From NCBI GenBank assembly GCA_014378465.1, contig JACMNQ010000057.1, forward strand, positions 198,103 through 262,102: 64,000 nt of DNA. Direction: 5' to 3'. The notes beneath the pieces are model-generated. The model saw nothing but the letters and a program-made list of their open reading frames with translations. It was not told the origin of the DNA and searched no databases. Of the stretch, positions 36,705 through 44,983 are shown piece after piece (position 1 is the stretch's first letter; the number at the start of each line of letters is the position of its first letter). Made by a program: the position numbers and the translations under genes. This stretch comes from Oligoflexia bacterium (GTDB lineage: Bacteria > Bdellovibrionota > UBA1018).

Positions 36705-37343
36705 TCAGAAGAAATAACTGAGGCCAAGAAACATGCGGGTCGTGCTGCATCCGACCGTGACGGACGAAAAACCGAAGCCCATCGACTTGCCGAGGTGCAG
36801 GTCGATACCCAGGGATTTGGTCATCTGATAGATCGCGCCACCGTGGACGCCGATATCGATCAGCGTACTCGCCACTTCGAGAACGGGACCGTAGTTGAAA
36901 GCGACGACCCGGGCGAAGCCTGCATCCGCGCCAACATAATAGCGCCATTTGGGAACCGATGTGACGCTGGTGCCCTTTTCCATGGTCTCCACGACCATAC
37001 CGTTGGACCAGAGATAAAAACGACGGCCGACTCCCATGTACGCGTACATCGTCTGAGCGCTGGCCAGGTCGTGGGCCAGGATCCCTCGGATGACATAGGA
37101 ATCTCTCGAAGAAGTGAAGACTTCTCCATCGAGATCGATGGTGTTCGAAACACTGAAACCCCGACCGCCAGAGACTTCAGCGGCTTTGCCGCTCAAAGTG
37201 GCGGAGAGCGGGCCCGTTCTGAAATGAAATTGAGCGCCCTTGAACAGCGACGCCGCCTCAACCGGCAGCGAAAACGCGAATCCGATCAACGCCGTGATGA
37301 CTGCAGTGGAGCGTGCCCGCTCAAGCAACTTTGAGATGGCCAC
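36705..37343 (-). CDS. Small outer-membrane beta-barrel-like protein
   Basis: Encodes 212 residues. GTG 37343 is preferred: AAAGGAG lies 6 nt upstream, inside the 3' end of the preceding FliF-FliG-like gene (23-nt overlap). A signal peptide ends near VEAAS. The mature part alternates polar and hydrophobic residues (YVIRGILAHDL, MYAYMGVGRRFYLWS, WRYYVGADAGFARVV) and ends in MFLGLSYFF, a C-terminal aromatic typical of BAM substrates. No family is recognised. The tight coupling suggests it belongs to the envelope complex. Confidence 0.68.
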   Translation of the reverse strand: MAISKLLERARSTAVITALIGFAFSLPVEAASLFKGAQFHFRTGPLSATLSGKAAEVSGGRGFSVSNTIDLDGEVFTSSRDSYVIRGILAHDLASAQTMYAYMGVGRRFYLWSNGMVVETMEKGTSVTSVPKWRYYVGADAGFARVVAFNYGPVLEVASTLIDIGVHGGAIYQMTKSLGIDLHLGKSMGFGFSSVTVGCSTTRMFLGLSYFF

Positions 37344-39255
37344 CGGCGGCTCCTTTGCCTGATTTTCCGGCCTGTCCACCGGTCTTTTCAGACAGCCAGC
37401 TGTTCAGGGTGTCCTCCACCAGATCGGAGACGGTTTCGTTGGTGCGGATCAGATTTCTCGAGACATCCACGAAATCTCTCCAGATGAGCGCCTGGTTTTT
37501 TTCCGCGCGCCGCTTTCGAACTTCATCACCTTCGAGCTGCTTGAGCTCCACATCGATCAGATCACGAAGCTTCGATCCGGCCCGTCCGAAAGCATCCAGG
37601 AAAATGGGGCGTTCCGAGTCATCACGACAAAGGATCATTTCGGCGAGCTTGGTCATCGGCAGACGGTTCATGCAAGTTTTGAGAACCGGAGCGGGAATTC
37701 TGAAAAGCAGCTCAGCCGGGAAGTGACGCTTGGCCGTTTCTTCCATCAGTGCGTACTCCCCAGCTTCAGCCAGAGCCAGAAAGATCGAACTTTCCTTTTC
37801 GGGACCAACTTCACTGAGAAGATCTCCGGCACGATCCAGGAACGGAGCGGCACTGCCCTTGATCTTGGCATTCATCGCGCCGATCGCGGCTTTGATGGCG
37901 GTCGACTTTGAACGCAGTTCTTCGTCGGAGAATTTGAGACTGGCAAGGGTCACGGCCTTGGACTGTTCCGCCGGCAGGAGTGAAAGCATCTTGGCGACCT
38001 GACCGGTTGGGAGAATGTTCACGAAAACCGCTCCGAGTTCGGAATCCTCGAGCGCGATTTCGACGCAGTCCGTGAGCTTCAGCTGGGAGATCAGTTCACT
38101 GAGTTCATCTTCCATCTTCGGGGCGGGCATCAGCATGCTCTCCACGATTTGGGACGACACGAAAGCGTCAGCACGGCTCACTCCCGCCTTGTCGACGGTG
38201 GTGAGAAGCTGCTTTTTCCATTCCTTGCGGTCATCGAGACTGAGATGAGAGAAAACCCGGGTCAGTTCATCCGTCGTCAGAAGCTGAGGGAGGATGGCCA
38301 GCGCTTCGCCGGCGGCCTTGGCTGGAGCCTTGGTCCATTGCGCGATGAGGTGCGAGGCTTCCTTCGGGTTCTGCTGAAGAAGCGCACGCAGGCGTTCGAA
38401 ACCCTTCTGTGCGCCGGAAATTTCAAAGGACTCGGTCGGTTCTGCAGTGATCGGCTTGGATGAACCGCCGAAAGCTTCGGCTTCCGCTTCGGCAGCCGAA
38501 TTTCGAGCCTGAATTTCAGCTTCCGCTCGCGCATTCTCCGCTTCGAGCAGAGAGATTTTTCGGGACTCGAGGCCGCGGTACCCCTTGAAGAGCGTGGTCA
38601 TGAGTGAGGACAGAAGGAATGCGATCAGAAGGAAACTCACCGGATTCTTGAATTCGACGGCCCAGCGCTTGGCGTCCCAGGGCTTTTCAACGACGGGCGG
38701 CGGTGTCACTTTCGAAGGGGTTGGAGTTGGAACAGGCGCGGGAGGGGCGACATAGAGTTCAGCCTTCTCGACCTTTATTTCAGACTTTTTTCCATTCAGG
38801 GAGCCCAGACCGTTCGTCAGGATTCTCTTGATCACTTCGACTCGAGCGTCCGAAACGGAAGTGTCAATCAGAAGACTGACGTTGAGCATCCTGATGCTTT
38901 CAAAAAGATCACTGCTCGGAGTGCCGTCGGGCTTCGTGTCACCCGTTCCAAAAATCGGGGCGTCGATGTCGAGCTTGCCCAGACTGATTCGTTCGCCGCC
39001 ATCCGTGGGCGGCTTTCCGTTCGGATTTCCAGGCGCCACTCTGCCGCTGGGAGCGGCGGGTTTCAATTGAATGTTCACACTGAGAACGAAATACTTTTCG
39101 GCCAGCGTCGCGGCCACGGAATGAGTCAACTTCTGCTGGAGCTTCTCCTCAAGACTCACCTTCTGCCACTCAAGAGCGTCTGCATGAGAGAAAAGCGGCA
39201 AAACAAGGGTCAGAGCCATGAGAACCTGAATTCCTCGCTGAATGAATTTTTTCAT
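37321..39255 (-). CDS. FliF(C-terminal half)-FliG fusion-like motor protein
   Basis: Encodes 644 residues. A signal-like segment 1-26 precedes a periplasmic domain at about 30-168 resembling the FliF RBM3 region (SLEEKLQQKLTHSVAATLAE, then RMLNVSLLIDTSVSDARVEV, then RILTNGLGSLNGKKSEI). A Pro-rich linker and one membrane helix (206-224) lead to a coiled coil. Residues 287-306 (FERLRALLQQNPKEASHLIA, followed by QW) resemble the FliG-binding tail of FliF (DPRVVALVIRQW type). From about 310 a complete FliG follows: N domain (KAAGEALAIL, DELTRVFSHLS), middle domain, and a C domain with ELLFRIPAPVLKTCMNRLP and SERPIFLDAFGRAGSKLRD. RBM1, RBM2 and the first TM of FliF are absent. It starts by ATGA overlap with the PEGA/TPR gene. 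Confidence 0.78.
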   Translation of the reverse strand: MKKFIQRGIQVLMALTLVLPLFSHADALEWQKVSLEEKLQQKLTHSVAATLAEKYFVLSVNIQLKPAAPSGRVAPGNPNGKPPTDGGERISLGKLDIDAPIFGTGDTKPDGTPSSDLFESIRMLNVSLLIDTSVSDARVEVIKRILTNGLGSLNGKKSEIKVEKAELYVAPPAPVPTPTPSKVTPPPVVEKPWDAKRWAVEFKNPVSFLLIAFLLSSLMTTLFKGYRGLESRKISLLEAENARAEAEIQARNSAAEAEAEAFGGSSKPITAEPTESFEISGAQKGFERLRALLQQNPKEASHLIAQWTKAPAKAAGEALAILPQLLTTDELTRVFSHLSLDDRKEWKKQLLTTVDKAGVSRADAFVSSQIVESMLMPAPKMEDELSELISQLKLTDCVEIALEDSELGAVFVNILPTGQVAKMLSLLPAEQSKAVTLASLKFSDEELRSKSTAIKAAIGAMNAKIKGSAAPFLDRAGDLLSEVGPEKESSIFLALAEAGEYALMEETAKRHFPAELLFRIPAPVLKTCMNRLPMTKLAEMILCRDDSERPIFLDAFGRAGSKLRDLIDVELKQLEGDEVRKRRAEKNQALIWRDFVDVSRNLIRTNETVSDLVEDTLNSWLSEKTGGQAGKSGKGAAGGHLKVA

Positions 39256-39995
39256 TGAGGCTCCTTGGCTGAATCTTTTGGCTGGTCTTTGCGTGCTTCG
39301 AGGGATGCTTCAGCGGAAGGAGCTGGAACGGGTTCCTTTGCGGAAACCGGTTGTTCCGCCTTTGAGTCGATGGCTGCCGGGATGCGTCTTCTTTCCACTT
39401 TCAGGGAAATTTCGAGCGCATTTCGCATGCGAACCGCTTCCGAGTTTTTGGGATTGTGATGGGCGGCGATGCTGTAGGCGTCAAGAGACTCCTTGAACTT
39501 CTTTTGAATGTAATAGATTCCGCCCTGCAGCTCATGGATCGCGGCGAGTTGCGGAACGTCCTTTTCAAGCGCCGAAAGCTTCAGAAGTGCGTCATCGTAG
39601 CGACCTGCTCGCGCCAGTCTCTGCGCTTCGAAAACCTGATCAATGACGGCGTTGAGCTTTTCCTGATCTTCGAGTCCGCTCACCGGGGTGAGCTCCATGC
39701 TGATCGTGAGATCGACGGAAGAAGCCTCGGTCACCAGCGTACGAGCGCTGTTGTGGCCATCCTTCTTGAATTCGAGATTGAAAGGGCCCGGACCACCGAT
39801 CTTCTTTTCAAATTCCGCCGCTTTGATCGTGACTGGAGTCTTGCCGATCAATTCGGGAGCATTGGCTCCGAGGCGTGCCGCATAAACATCCGCATCCGCC
39901 GGGGTGCTCTGGAAAGTGAGCACCGAGGAGGCGCAGCCCGTCCCGCAGGCTGCGATCAGAAACACGGTGGTGAAGAATCGAGATAATTGTGTCAC
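39252..39995 (-). CDS. PEGA- and TPR-containing lipoprotein
   Basis: Encodes 247 residues from GTG 39995, preceded by a purine-rich ribosome site; an ATG at 40022 gives a less typical N-terminus. The lipobox is ACGTGC. Residues about 20-100 resemble a PEGA domain (VLTFQSTPADADVYAA, then LIGKTPVTIK, then FNLEFKKDGHNSA), usually peptidoglycan- or surface-associated. Residues 115-195 contain TPR helices (AQRLARAGRYDDALLKLSAL, GGIYYIQKKFKESLDAYSIA). A charged Pro/Ala/Lys tail follows. Its stop overlaps the start of the FliF-FliG-like gene as ATGA. A TPR lipoprotein in a motor operon recalls the envelope subunits of the Myxococcus gliding machine, though only by architecture. Confidence 0.82.
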   Translation of the reverse strand: MTQLSRFFTTVFLIAACGTGCASSVLTFQSTPADADVYAARLGANAPELIGKTPVTIKAAEFEKKIGGPGPFNLEFKKDGHNSARTLVTEASSVDLTISMELTPVSGLEDQEKLNAVIDQVFEAQRLARAGRYDDALLKLSALEKDVPQLAAIHELQGGIYYIQKKFKESLDAYSIAAHHNPKNSEAVRMRNALEISLKVERRRIPAAIDSKAEQPVSAKEPVPAPSAEASLEARKDQPKDSAKEPQ

Positions 39996-40058
39996 TTTCT
40001 CTTCTCGTCCTATTCGACACATCTCTTGAGATTTTAATCAGTGCATTCTTTCAGGGTC

Positions 40059-40895
40059 CTACCAGTGGATTTCGGCCGGACCCTGGACGCCTTCCTTGAA
40101 CAGCTTTTTGGCACTCTCGTCGGTGAGAACCTTGAGCTCAAATTTGTAAGGCCCGGCAAGCACCTTCTTGTTGGCGTCAACGATCTGCCAGATGTAGGCG
40201 GCATTCTGGGGCACGAGCAATTTCACGAAACGCTCATTTTCCACCTCAGTATATCGCAGCTGGCTCTCGTCGAGACGTCGCAGAACGTGGTACCCGGTCG
40301 CGGCTTTGGGCCAGGAGAAGACGATCTCCACGTCCCCTGTTTCGCGTTTCAGGATGGCGGCGTTCGCGGGCGGATAGAGATTCTGACGGGTCGGATCAGT
40401 TTCGTTGACCTTGGTGACATCCGGATCCTCCGGCATCACCTTCTTGATGACCACGAGCTCCTGACGCTTGAATACGGTCGTGGTCACCTTGCCCCGCAGG
40501 ACCTTGACTCGCTCCAGAATGGAGCCCTTGGTATGGCGCTTGAATGGACGCTTGAGAATGATCAGAGTCATCTCCTCCATCTCGAGGATTTCGCCATCTT
40601 CGAGTTCGATCCGGGCATGCCCTTCGCGTGCCGTCCAGACGGCATCCATGTTGTTGAATTCCGTACCCGGGCCCACCGTTCCAAAGTTCAGCACACCAGT
40701 CGGCTTCCGCTCCACTTTGCCCGCGATCAATGTCCCGACAGGCCCCCGCATTCCACTCAGTTCACGGTAGTAGACCGAAGCGCGCACGAAAAGCACGAAG
40801 CAGATGACCGAAACCAGACTCAGGATGAAATCGACGCGATGGCCTTTCAGCCAGTGCAGGATGGGTTTGGGTTCCAGGCGCTTTTTGAGTCTCAT
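40059..40895 (-). CDS. Membrane-anchored FecR-domain protein
   Basis: Encodes 278 residues. A short basic cytoplasmic N-terminus and one membrane helix (FILSLVSVICFVLFVRAS) are followed by a periplasmic FecR-like domain: GTLIAGKVERKPTGVLNFGTV, WTAREGHARIELEDGEILEMEE, VKVLRGKVTTTV. The remaining part (IVFSWPKAATGYHVLRRLDE, AAYIWQIVDANKKVLAGPYKF) resembles an Ig/fibronectin-like fold. Such FecR proteins without a sigma-factor partner are probably structural or peptidoglycan-contacting. It starts by ATGA overlap with the phosphatase gene. Confidence 0.8.
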   Translation of the reverse strand: MRLKKRLEPKPILHWLKGHRVDFILSLVSVICFVLFVRASVYYRELSGMRGPVGTLIAGKVERKPTGVLNFGTVGPGTEFNNMDAVWTAREGHARIELEDGEILEMEEMTLIILKRPFKRHTKGSILERVKVLRGKVTTTVFKRQELVVIKKVMPEDPDVTKVNETDPTRQNLYPPANAAILKRETGDVEIVFSWPKAATGYHVLRRLDESQLRYTEVENERFVKLLVPQNAAYIWQIVDANKKVLAGPYKFELKVLTDESAKKLFKEGVQGPAEIHW

Positions 40896-42763
40896 GCTGA
40901 GGGCCCCTTTGCCGGCAGCTGAAAGCTCGCATCGCAGACGATGGCAGTGAGATCGTCGGCCTGCGGAAGGTTGCCCACCTGTTCGGCACGTTCCTGCAGA
41001 ATGCGGTTGAGGAGCGCCTTGCCTCGCAACTTTCCATTGGCCTGCAGGGCCTTCTTCAAATGCTTTCTATCAAACAGATTCTTGTCTTCCTTGTTCACAT
41101 TGTCAATCAGCCCGTCCGTGTAGAGAAAGAGCTGAGTTCCGGGCTTCCACTCATAGGACTCAACTCGAGAATAGTCTGAATCCGCGGCATAGCCGAGGGG
41201 AACTCCGGATTTTCCGATCGATCTGAGGTCAAAACCCTTGCCGGAAGGTATGAGAAGATAGGGCAGATTGTGTCCCGCATTGCAGGTGGCCACTGTCTGC
41301 TTCTCGTGATCCACCACAAGGGTCATGAAGGTCATCGCGAGCGCACCGTGTGCGGCATCGATCACCACTTTGTTCAGGAGTTGCGTGATTCTCGAAGGAT
41401 CATTCGCGATCGCGGGATTGGTTTCGATCCAGGTGGACAGCACCGAAATGGCCCCGCGAACCGTGGCAGTGATGAGAGCAGAGGCGACCCCATGCCCGGT
41501 CACATCCCCCACCATCAGAATCGTGAGATCGCGGCCTTCGAGCTTCGCCGGAAGGCAGCCCCACCAGTCGCCTCCGCACTGCTGGGCAGCCTGCACGGAA
41601 CTGTACATCTTGATCCCGTTGAGTTCGATGAAAGGCGGCGGCATGAGGAGCTGTTGCACCTGAAGAGCCACTTCGAGCTCCGCTTCGAGGACGGCATTGC
41701 GTTTGGTCTCCGCCAGGAGATTGACGATCCGGTCGATCATCAGGTTGAAAGCCCGTTTGACCACCGAAAACTCGTCGGTTCCCTTGAGAACGAAAGGCTT
41801 CGAAAAATTTCCTTTGCCCAGTTCCTCCGCCGATACCCGGAGCTCATTGAGCGGTCGCGTGATGAAGCCCGCGAGATTTCGACCGACGACCAGACAGAGC
41901 AGAAAGAATCCCAGCATCAGGGTGATTGACTGGAACAGTGCGAACTCGATCGGCTCAAGAGAGGATGGCTTGTAGGAAAGCGACATCAGCATCCAATCGG
42001 TCCCGACCGGTGCGTAGGAAAGCAGGCCTTCCGTGCCCAGATCCCGTATTCGTGACGCCTGGGACTTGACCGCCTCCGTGTTGGTCTGGATGAGATTCTC
42101 TGGAGCGATCCCGGTATCAATCATGGCATCCTGGACATACTGGCTGCCATCAGCGCTCCAGATGAGCTTGCCCTTCGCGTTCAGGACGAAGATCGTGTTG
42201 CCGGCTGAGGTCGAAAAACCATCCATCGAGAAGACTGCCAGGCGGGTTCCGTCCGTTCCCTGGATCAGTGCCGCGATGTAAGGGATCAGCAAAGGAGTCT
42301 CAATCAGGACAATCGTCAGGCTGCGATCCTTTGAAACGTTTTTCAACTCCTTGCACGCCTTGAACACGTCCAGATCATCGACCCATTTGTACGGGTCAAC
42401 TTCGAGCGTCCTGAGCTGGTCCTTGTAGAGCTCGGAAACCGCGCTCTTCGAAGGCTTCTGCCTGTTGCAGGGATCTTCATAGACGAAGAGGATGTCGCGG
42501 GACTCCGTGACCTTGTCGAGCGAGATCACATTGGCGAGCGACAGCAGACTTTCGAGTCGCCTTGCACCATGCCGGGTGTTGTCGAGCTCACTCTCGAGGA
42601 GCGACTGAATCTTGTCATTCTTGTAGAGACGAAAGAAAAAGACCGTCGAACCGCTGATTGCAGTCAACATCATGACAGAGACCAAGACGGTGAGTTTTGA
42701 TCGAAATGTCCAATTCACAGTGCTTTGAATGATTTCATACCAGCTCTGAACGGTCAAAATCAT
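40892..42763 (-). CDS. HAMP-linked SpoIIE/RsbU-type PP2C phosphatase
   Basis: Encodes 623 residues. TM1 at 22-44, a periplasmic sensor domain of about 230 residues, TM2 at 277-299, HAMP at about 300-352, then a SpoIIE-type PP2C domain at 380-617 with GGDWWG, LMVGDVTGHGVASALITA, CNAGHNLPYL, FLYTDGLIDN and QADDLTAI; the metal-binding Asp residues are kept. It would dephosphorylate a Ser/Thr-phosphorylated protein in response to an envelope signal. It heads a probable five-gene operon ending in the FliF-FliG-like protein and a beta-barrel. No anti-sigma or STAS partner is in view, so it may act on the motor itself. ATG 42763 has only a weak ribosome site. Confidence 0.9.
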   Translation of the reverse strand: MILTVQSWYEIIQSTVNWTFRSKLTVLVSVMMLTAISGSTVFFFRLYKNDKIQSLLESELDNTRHGARRLESLLSLANVISLDKVTESRDILFVYEDPCNRQKPSKSAVSELYKDQLRTLEVDPYKWVDDLDVFKACKELKNVSKDRSLTIVLIETPLLIPYIAALIQGTDGTRLAVFSMDGFSTSAGNTIFVLNAKGKLIWSADGSQYVQDAMIDTGIAPENLIQTNTEAVKSQASRIRDLGTEGLLSYAPVGTDWMLMSLSYKPSSLEPIEFALFQSITLMLGFFLLCLVVGRNLAGFITRPLNELRVSAEELGKGNFSKPFVLKGTDEFSVVKRAFNLMIDRIVNLLAETKRNAVLEAELEVALQVQQLLMPPPFIELNGIKMYSSVQAAQQCGGDWWGCLPAKLEGRDLTILMVGDVTGHGVASALITATVRGAISVLSTWIETNPAIANDPSRITQLLNKVVIDAAHGALAMTFMTLVVDHEKQTVATCNAGHNLPYLLIPSGKGFDLRSIGKSGVPLGYAADSDYSRVESYEWKPGTQLFLYTDGLIDNVNKEDKNLFDRKHLKKALQANGKLRGKALLNRILQERAEQVGNLPQADDLTAIVCDASFQLPAKGPSA

Positions 42764-42796
42764 TTTTGTTTCAGGAATGTATGATATTCTGAAAGC

Positions 42797-43576
42797 GTGA
42801 AACTTGTATGGAAGTGGGCGCAGTTCAGTGCATGCCTTCTCTACGTCGCGCAGATGAGCGCCGCGTTCGCAGACCCGTTGCCAAAGGCAACTCCCGCTCC
42901 GGATGCATCCTCTCAAGCCACTTCAGATCACGCCACTCCGGGAAATACGCCAGCTCCCGTTCCCACGACGCGAAAGAAGACTCCGCCAACTAAATCCGCC
43001 GGTCCGACGACAACTCCCTCTCGTGATCATTTATTCGCGGATGCTTCGCTTTCACTTGGAATTTCGAAACCGAGAATTCTGGAATCCGTGGACGCCCCGA
43101 CCCTGATTCAGACGGGATTCAGCCTGAGCGGGGCCTATCGTTTCAACACCCTTCCTTTCTTCACTCATGAATTTCGCGCACTCTTGGGTCTGACTACCGA
43201 TTATCGAATGATCAATCAGTACTCCACCGTGAACGACGAGCTGGGAAACTCTCGCGGCTCCCGCTGGGTCATTCTCGCACCGACTCTTGGAGCGATCGTG
43301 GATCAGGACTACATTCTCAGGCTTGAACTTCAATTTCTGGGCAACTACAAACTCTCGAACAGGACTTTCGACGGCAAGGACTTCAGCTACACTTCCCCTT
43401 TCGGCTTCAAACTCTCAGCTCTCAAAATAATTGGAGACAGGAATCTCGCGGTCGGTCTCCTTTTTGAGCAGGTCCGTTACAAAGCCAGGGAAATTTCAGG
43501 CGTCGGGTCGCGAACCCTGAATCCCGCGCTCTCGATCTATCAGGTCGGATTGATGGTGAGCTATGCGTTTCAGTGA
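42797..43576 (+). CDS. Secreted outer-membrane beta-barrel-like protein
   Basis: Encodes 259 residues. A signal peptide ends near AAFADP, then a Pro/Thr-rich linker (about 28-75) and a domain of amphipathic strands: FADASLSLGISK, GFSLSGAYRFNTL, RLELQFLGNYKLS and YQVGLMVSYAFQ, ending in aromatic plus Gln. It diverges from the phosphatase operon with a gap of only 33 nt and overlaps the following lipoprotein gene by 14 nt. It resembles the other small barrel (36705-37343) in design, not in obvious sequence. Function unknown. Confidence 0.7.
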   Translation: MKLVWKWAQFSACLLYVAQMSAAFADPLPKATPAPDASSQATSDHATPGNTPAPVPTTRKKTPPTKSAGPTTTPSRDHLFADASLSLGISKPRILESVDAPTLIQTGFSLSGAYRFNTLPFFTHEFRALLGLTTDYRMINQYSTVNDELGNSRGSRWVILAPTLGAIVDQDYILRLELQFLGNYKLSNRTFDGKDFSYTSPFGFKLSALKIIGDRNLAVGLLFEQVRYKAREISGVGSRTLNPALSIYQVGLMVSYAFQ

Positions 43577-44660
43577 CACACATCTGCTGCTGCTCTCCCT
43601 GATTCTCTTCACGGGCTGCGGCCAGTCGGGTGGTTTTGCGGGTGGCACGGGAACCTATTCAGATTACGTCTACGCCGGGAATTACACGTCTGGCGATCTT
43701 TCGACTTATTCAATCAGTTCAAAGGATCATGTGCTTCGGGACATCGAAACAGTTTCCACGGCTTCGCACCCTGAAGCGGTGGCAGCGGACCCTCTCGGGC
43801 AATTCGTCTTCGTCGTGAATTCGGGCAGCAATCTGCTCAATGTTTTTTCTTTGAATGAAGAAAGCGGAAAACTCACTGCTGTTCAGTCAGTCTCCACTTC
43901 CGCCAGCCCGCAGGCGGTTGTCTGCAATCCGCAAGGCACTTTCGTTTTTGTCGCGAACTCCGGCGCAGATACGGTTTCGGCCTACTCTCTCGGCACTTCA
44001 GGGCAGGTTGCGCTCAGTACGACGACCTCAGTGGGCACCGGCGCCACACCTGTCGCTCTCGCGATCGACCCTGCCGGGAGATTCCTGTATTCCGTCAACG
44101 CCGGACCGAGGTCCGTGGGAGTCTACCTGATCACCCCCTCCACCGGTGCACTCACACCCGTCTCCAGCCTGGGCACTGGAGTGACTCCCACCAGCATCTC
44201 CATGGATTCAGCGGGCCACTTTCTCCATGTGAGCAACTATGGAGAGAGCACCATCTCCGCCTACCGGATCAGCGCCTCAAATGGCGCCCTCACACTGGCT
44301 CAGACCATTAGCACTCCATCAGCTCCAAGCCGACTCCCGGTGAGCAACGACGGCAAGATTCTTTACCTGAGCACGGGTGGGACTTCGAGCAACTTTCAAG
44401 TCTACCAGATCAACCCGACGAGTGGTGCGCTGACCCTGGCTCAGACGGTTACAGCGGGCGACACTCCTTTCGGAATCGCTTTGGACGCTGCGGGTGAATA
44501 CCTCTATGTCGCAAGTGCCGGCTCCTCGAACAACATTTCGGTCTTCAAGATCAGTGCGCTGGGATTCCTGACCGCTTACGACAGCATCGCCGCCGGCTCG
44601 AGCCCACGCTCACTGGTTGCCGTCAGAGCGGTGCATCGTTCGGCAAGTCGAACTCCATGA
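43563..44660 (+). CDS. Lactonase-fold (YVTN-type) seven-bladed propeller lipoprotein
   Basis: Encodes 365 residues with lipobox LFTGC and Cys followed by GQ. The rest consists of repeats such as HPEAVAADPLGQFVFVVNSG, SPQAVVCNPQGTFVFVANSG and TPVALAIDPAGRFLYSVNAG, the 6-phosphogluconolactonase/YVTN propeller. As a lipoprotein it is more likely a binding module than a cytosolic enzyme. It overlaps the end of the beta-barrel gene by 14 nt, so the two are co-expressed. Confidence 0.84.
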   Translation: MRFSDTHLLLLSLILFTGCGQSGGFAGGTGTYSDYVYAGNYTSGDLSTYSISSKDHVLRDIETVSTASHPEAVAADPLGQFVFVVNSGSNLLNVFSLNEESGKLTAVQSVSTSASPQAVVCNPQGTFVFVANSGADTVSAYSLGTSGQVALSTTTSVGTGATPVALAIDPAGRFLYSVNAGPRSVGVYLITPSTGALTPVSSLGTGVTPTSISMDSAGHFLHVSNYGESTISAYRISASNGALTLAQTISTPSAPSRLPVSNDGKILYLSTGGTSSNFQVYQINPTSGALTLAQTVTAGDTPFGIALDAAGEYLYVASAGSSNNISVFKISALGFLTAYDSIAAGSSPRSLVAVRAVHRSASRTP

Positions 44661-44701
44661 AAAAAGGCCTTTTCGAATCAATTTTTGGAATTCGCTCAGC
44701 T

Positions 44702-44983
44702 TCAGAGAGAAGCGGTGAGAATCTTCTGAAAGGCGCCCTTCTGCGTTTCCGTGCGACTGATCGCGGCCCGGATTCTCTGCCACTGAGCTGAGCCCGCGGT
44801 GAGATTCGCCAGCAGATTTTCGAGCTCAACGAGCTGGCGATTCTTGTGAATCAACAGCTCCTGAAGCGGGAAAATGCGCTTGAAGTGGGAGAGCTCCAAT
44901 GCCAGAAGCGCTACTTCCGCCAGTGCCAGGTCATGAGTCGCCTGAGCGAGCGAGACGGATTCTTCAATTTGAGGAATATTCAT
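44702..44983 (-). CDS. Small helical protein overlapping the FliG-like gene
   Basis: Encodes 93 residues from ATG 44983. Its ribosome site (GAGGAGGAG) is formed by the last Glu codons of the upstream FliG-like gene, which it overlaps by 20 nt. The sequence is all-helical: NIPQIEESVSLAQATHDLAL, then KNRQLVELENLLANL, then QRIRAAISRTETQKGAF. It is of the size and character of FliJ/FliT-like or other coiled-coil adaptors, but no family is recognised. The coupling implies stoichiometric production with the FliG-like protein. Confidence 0.72.
   Translation of the reverse strand: MNIPQIEESVSLAQATHDLALAEVALLALELSHFKRIFPLQELLIHKNRQLVELENLLANLTAGSAQWQRIRAAISRTETQKGAFQKILTASL

Noticed and set aside
40059-40895. 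FecR protein as an anti-sigma regulator of iron uptake
   Set aside because: No ECF sigma factor or TonB receptor gene adjoins, and the coupled neighbours are phosphatase and motor genes.
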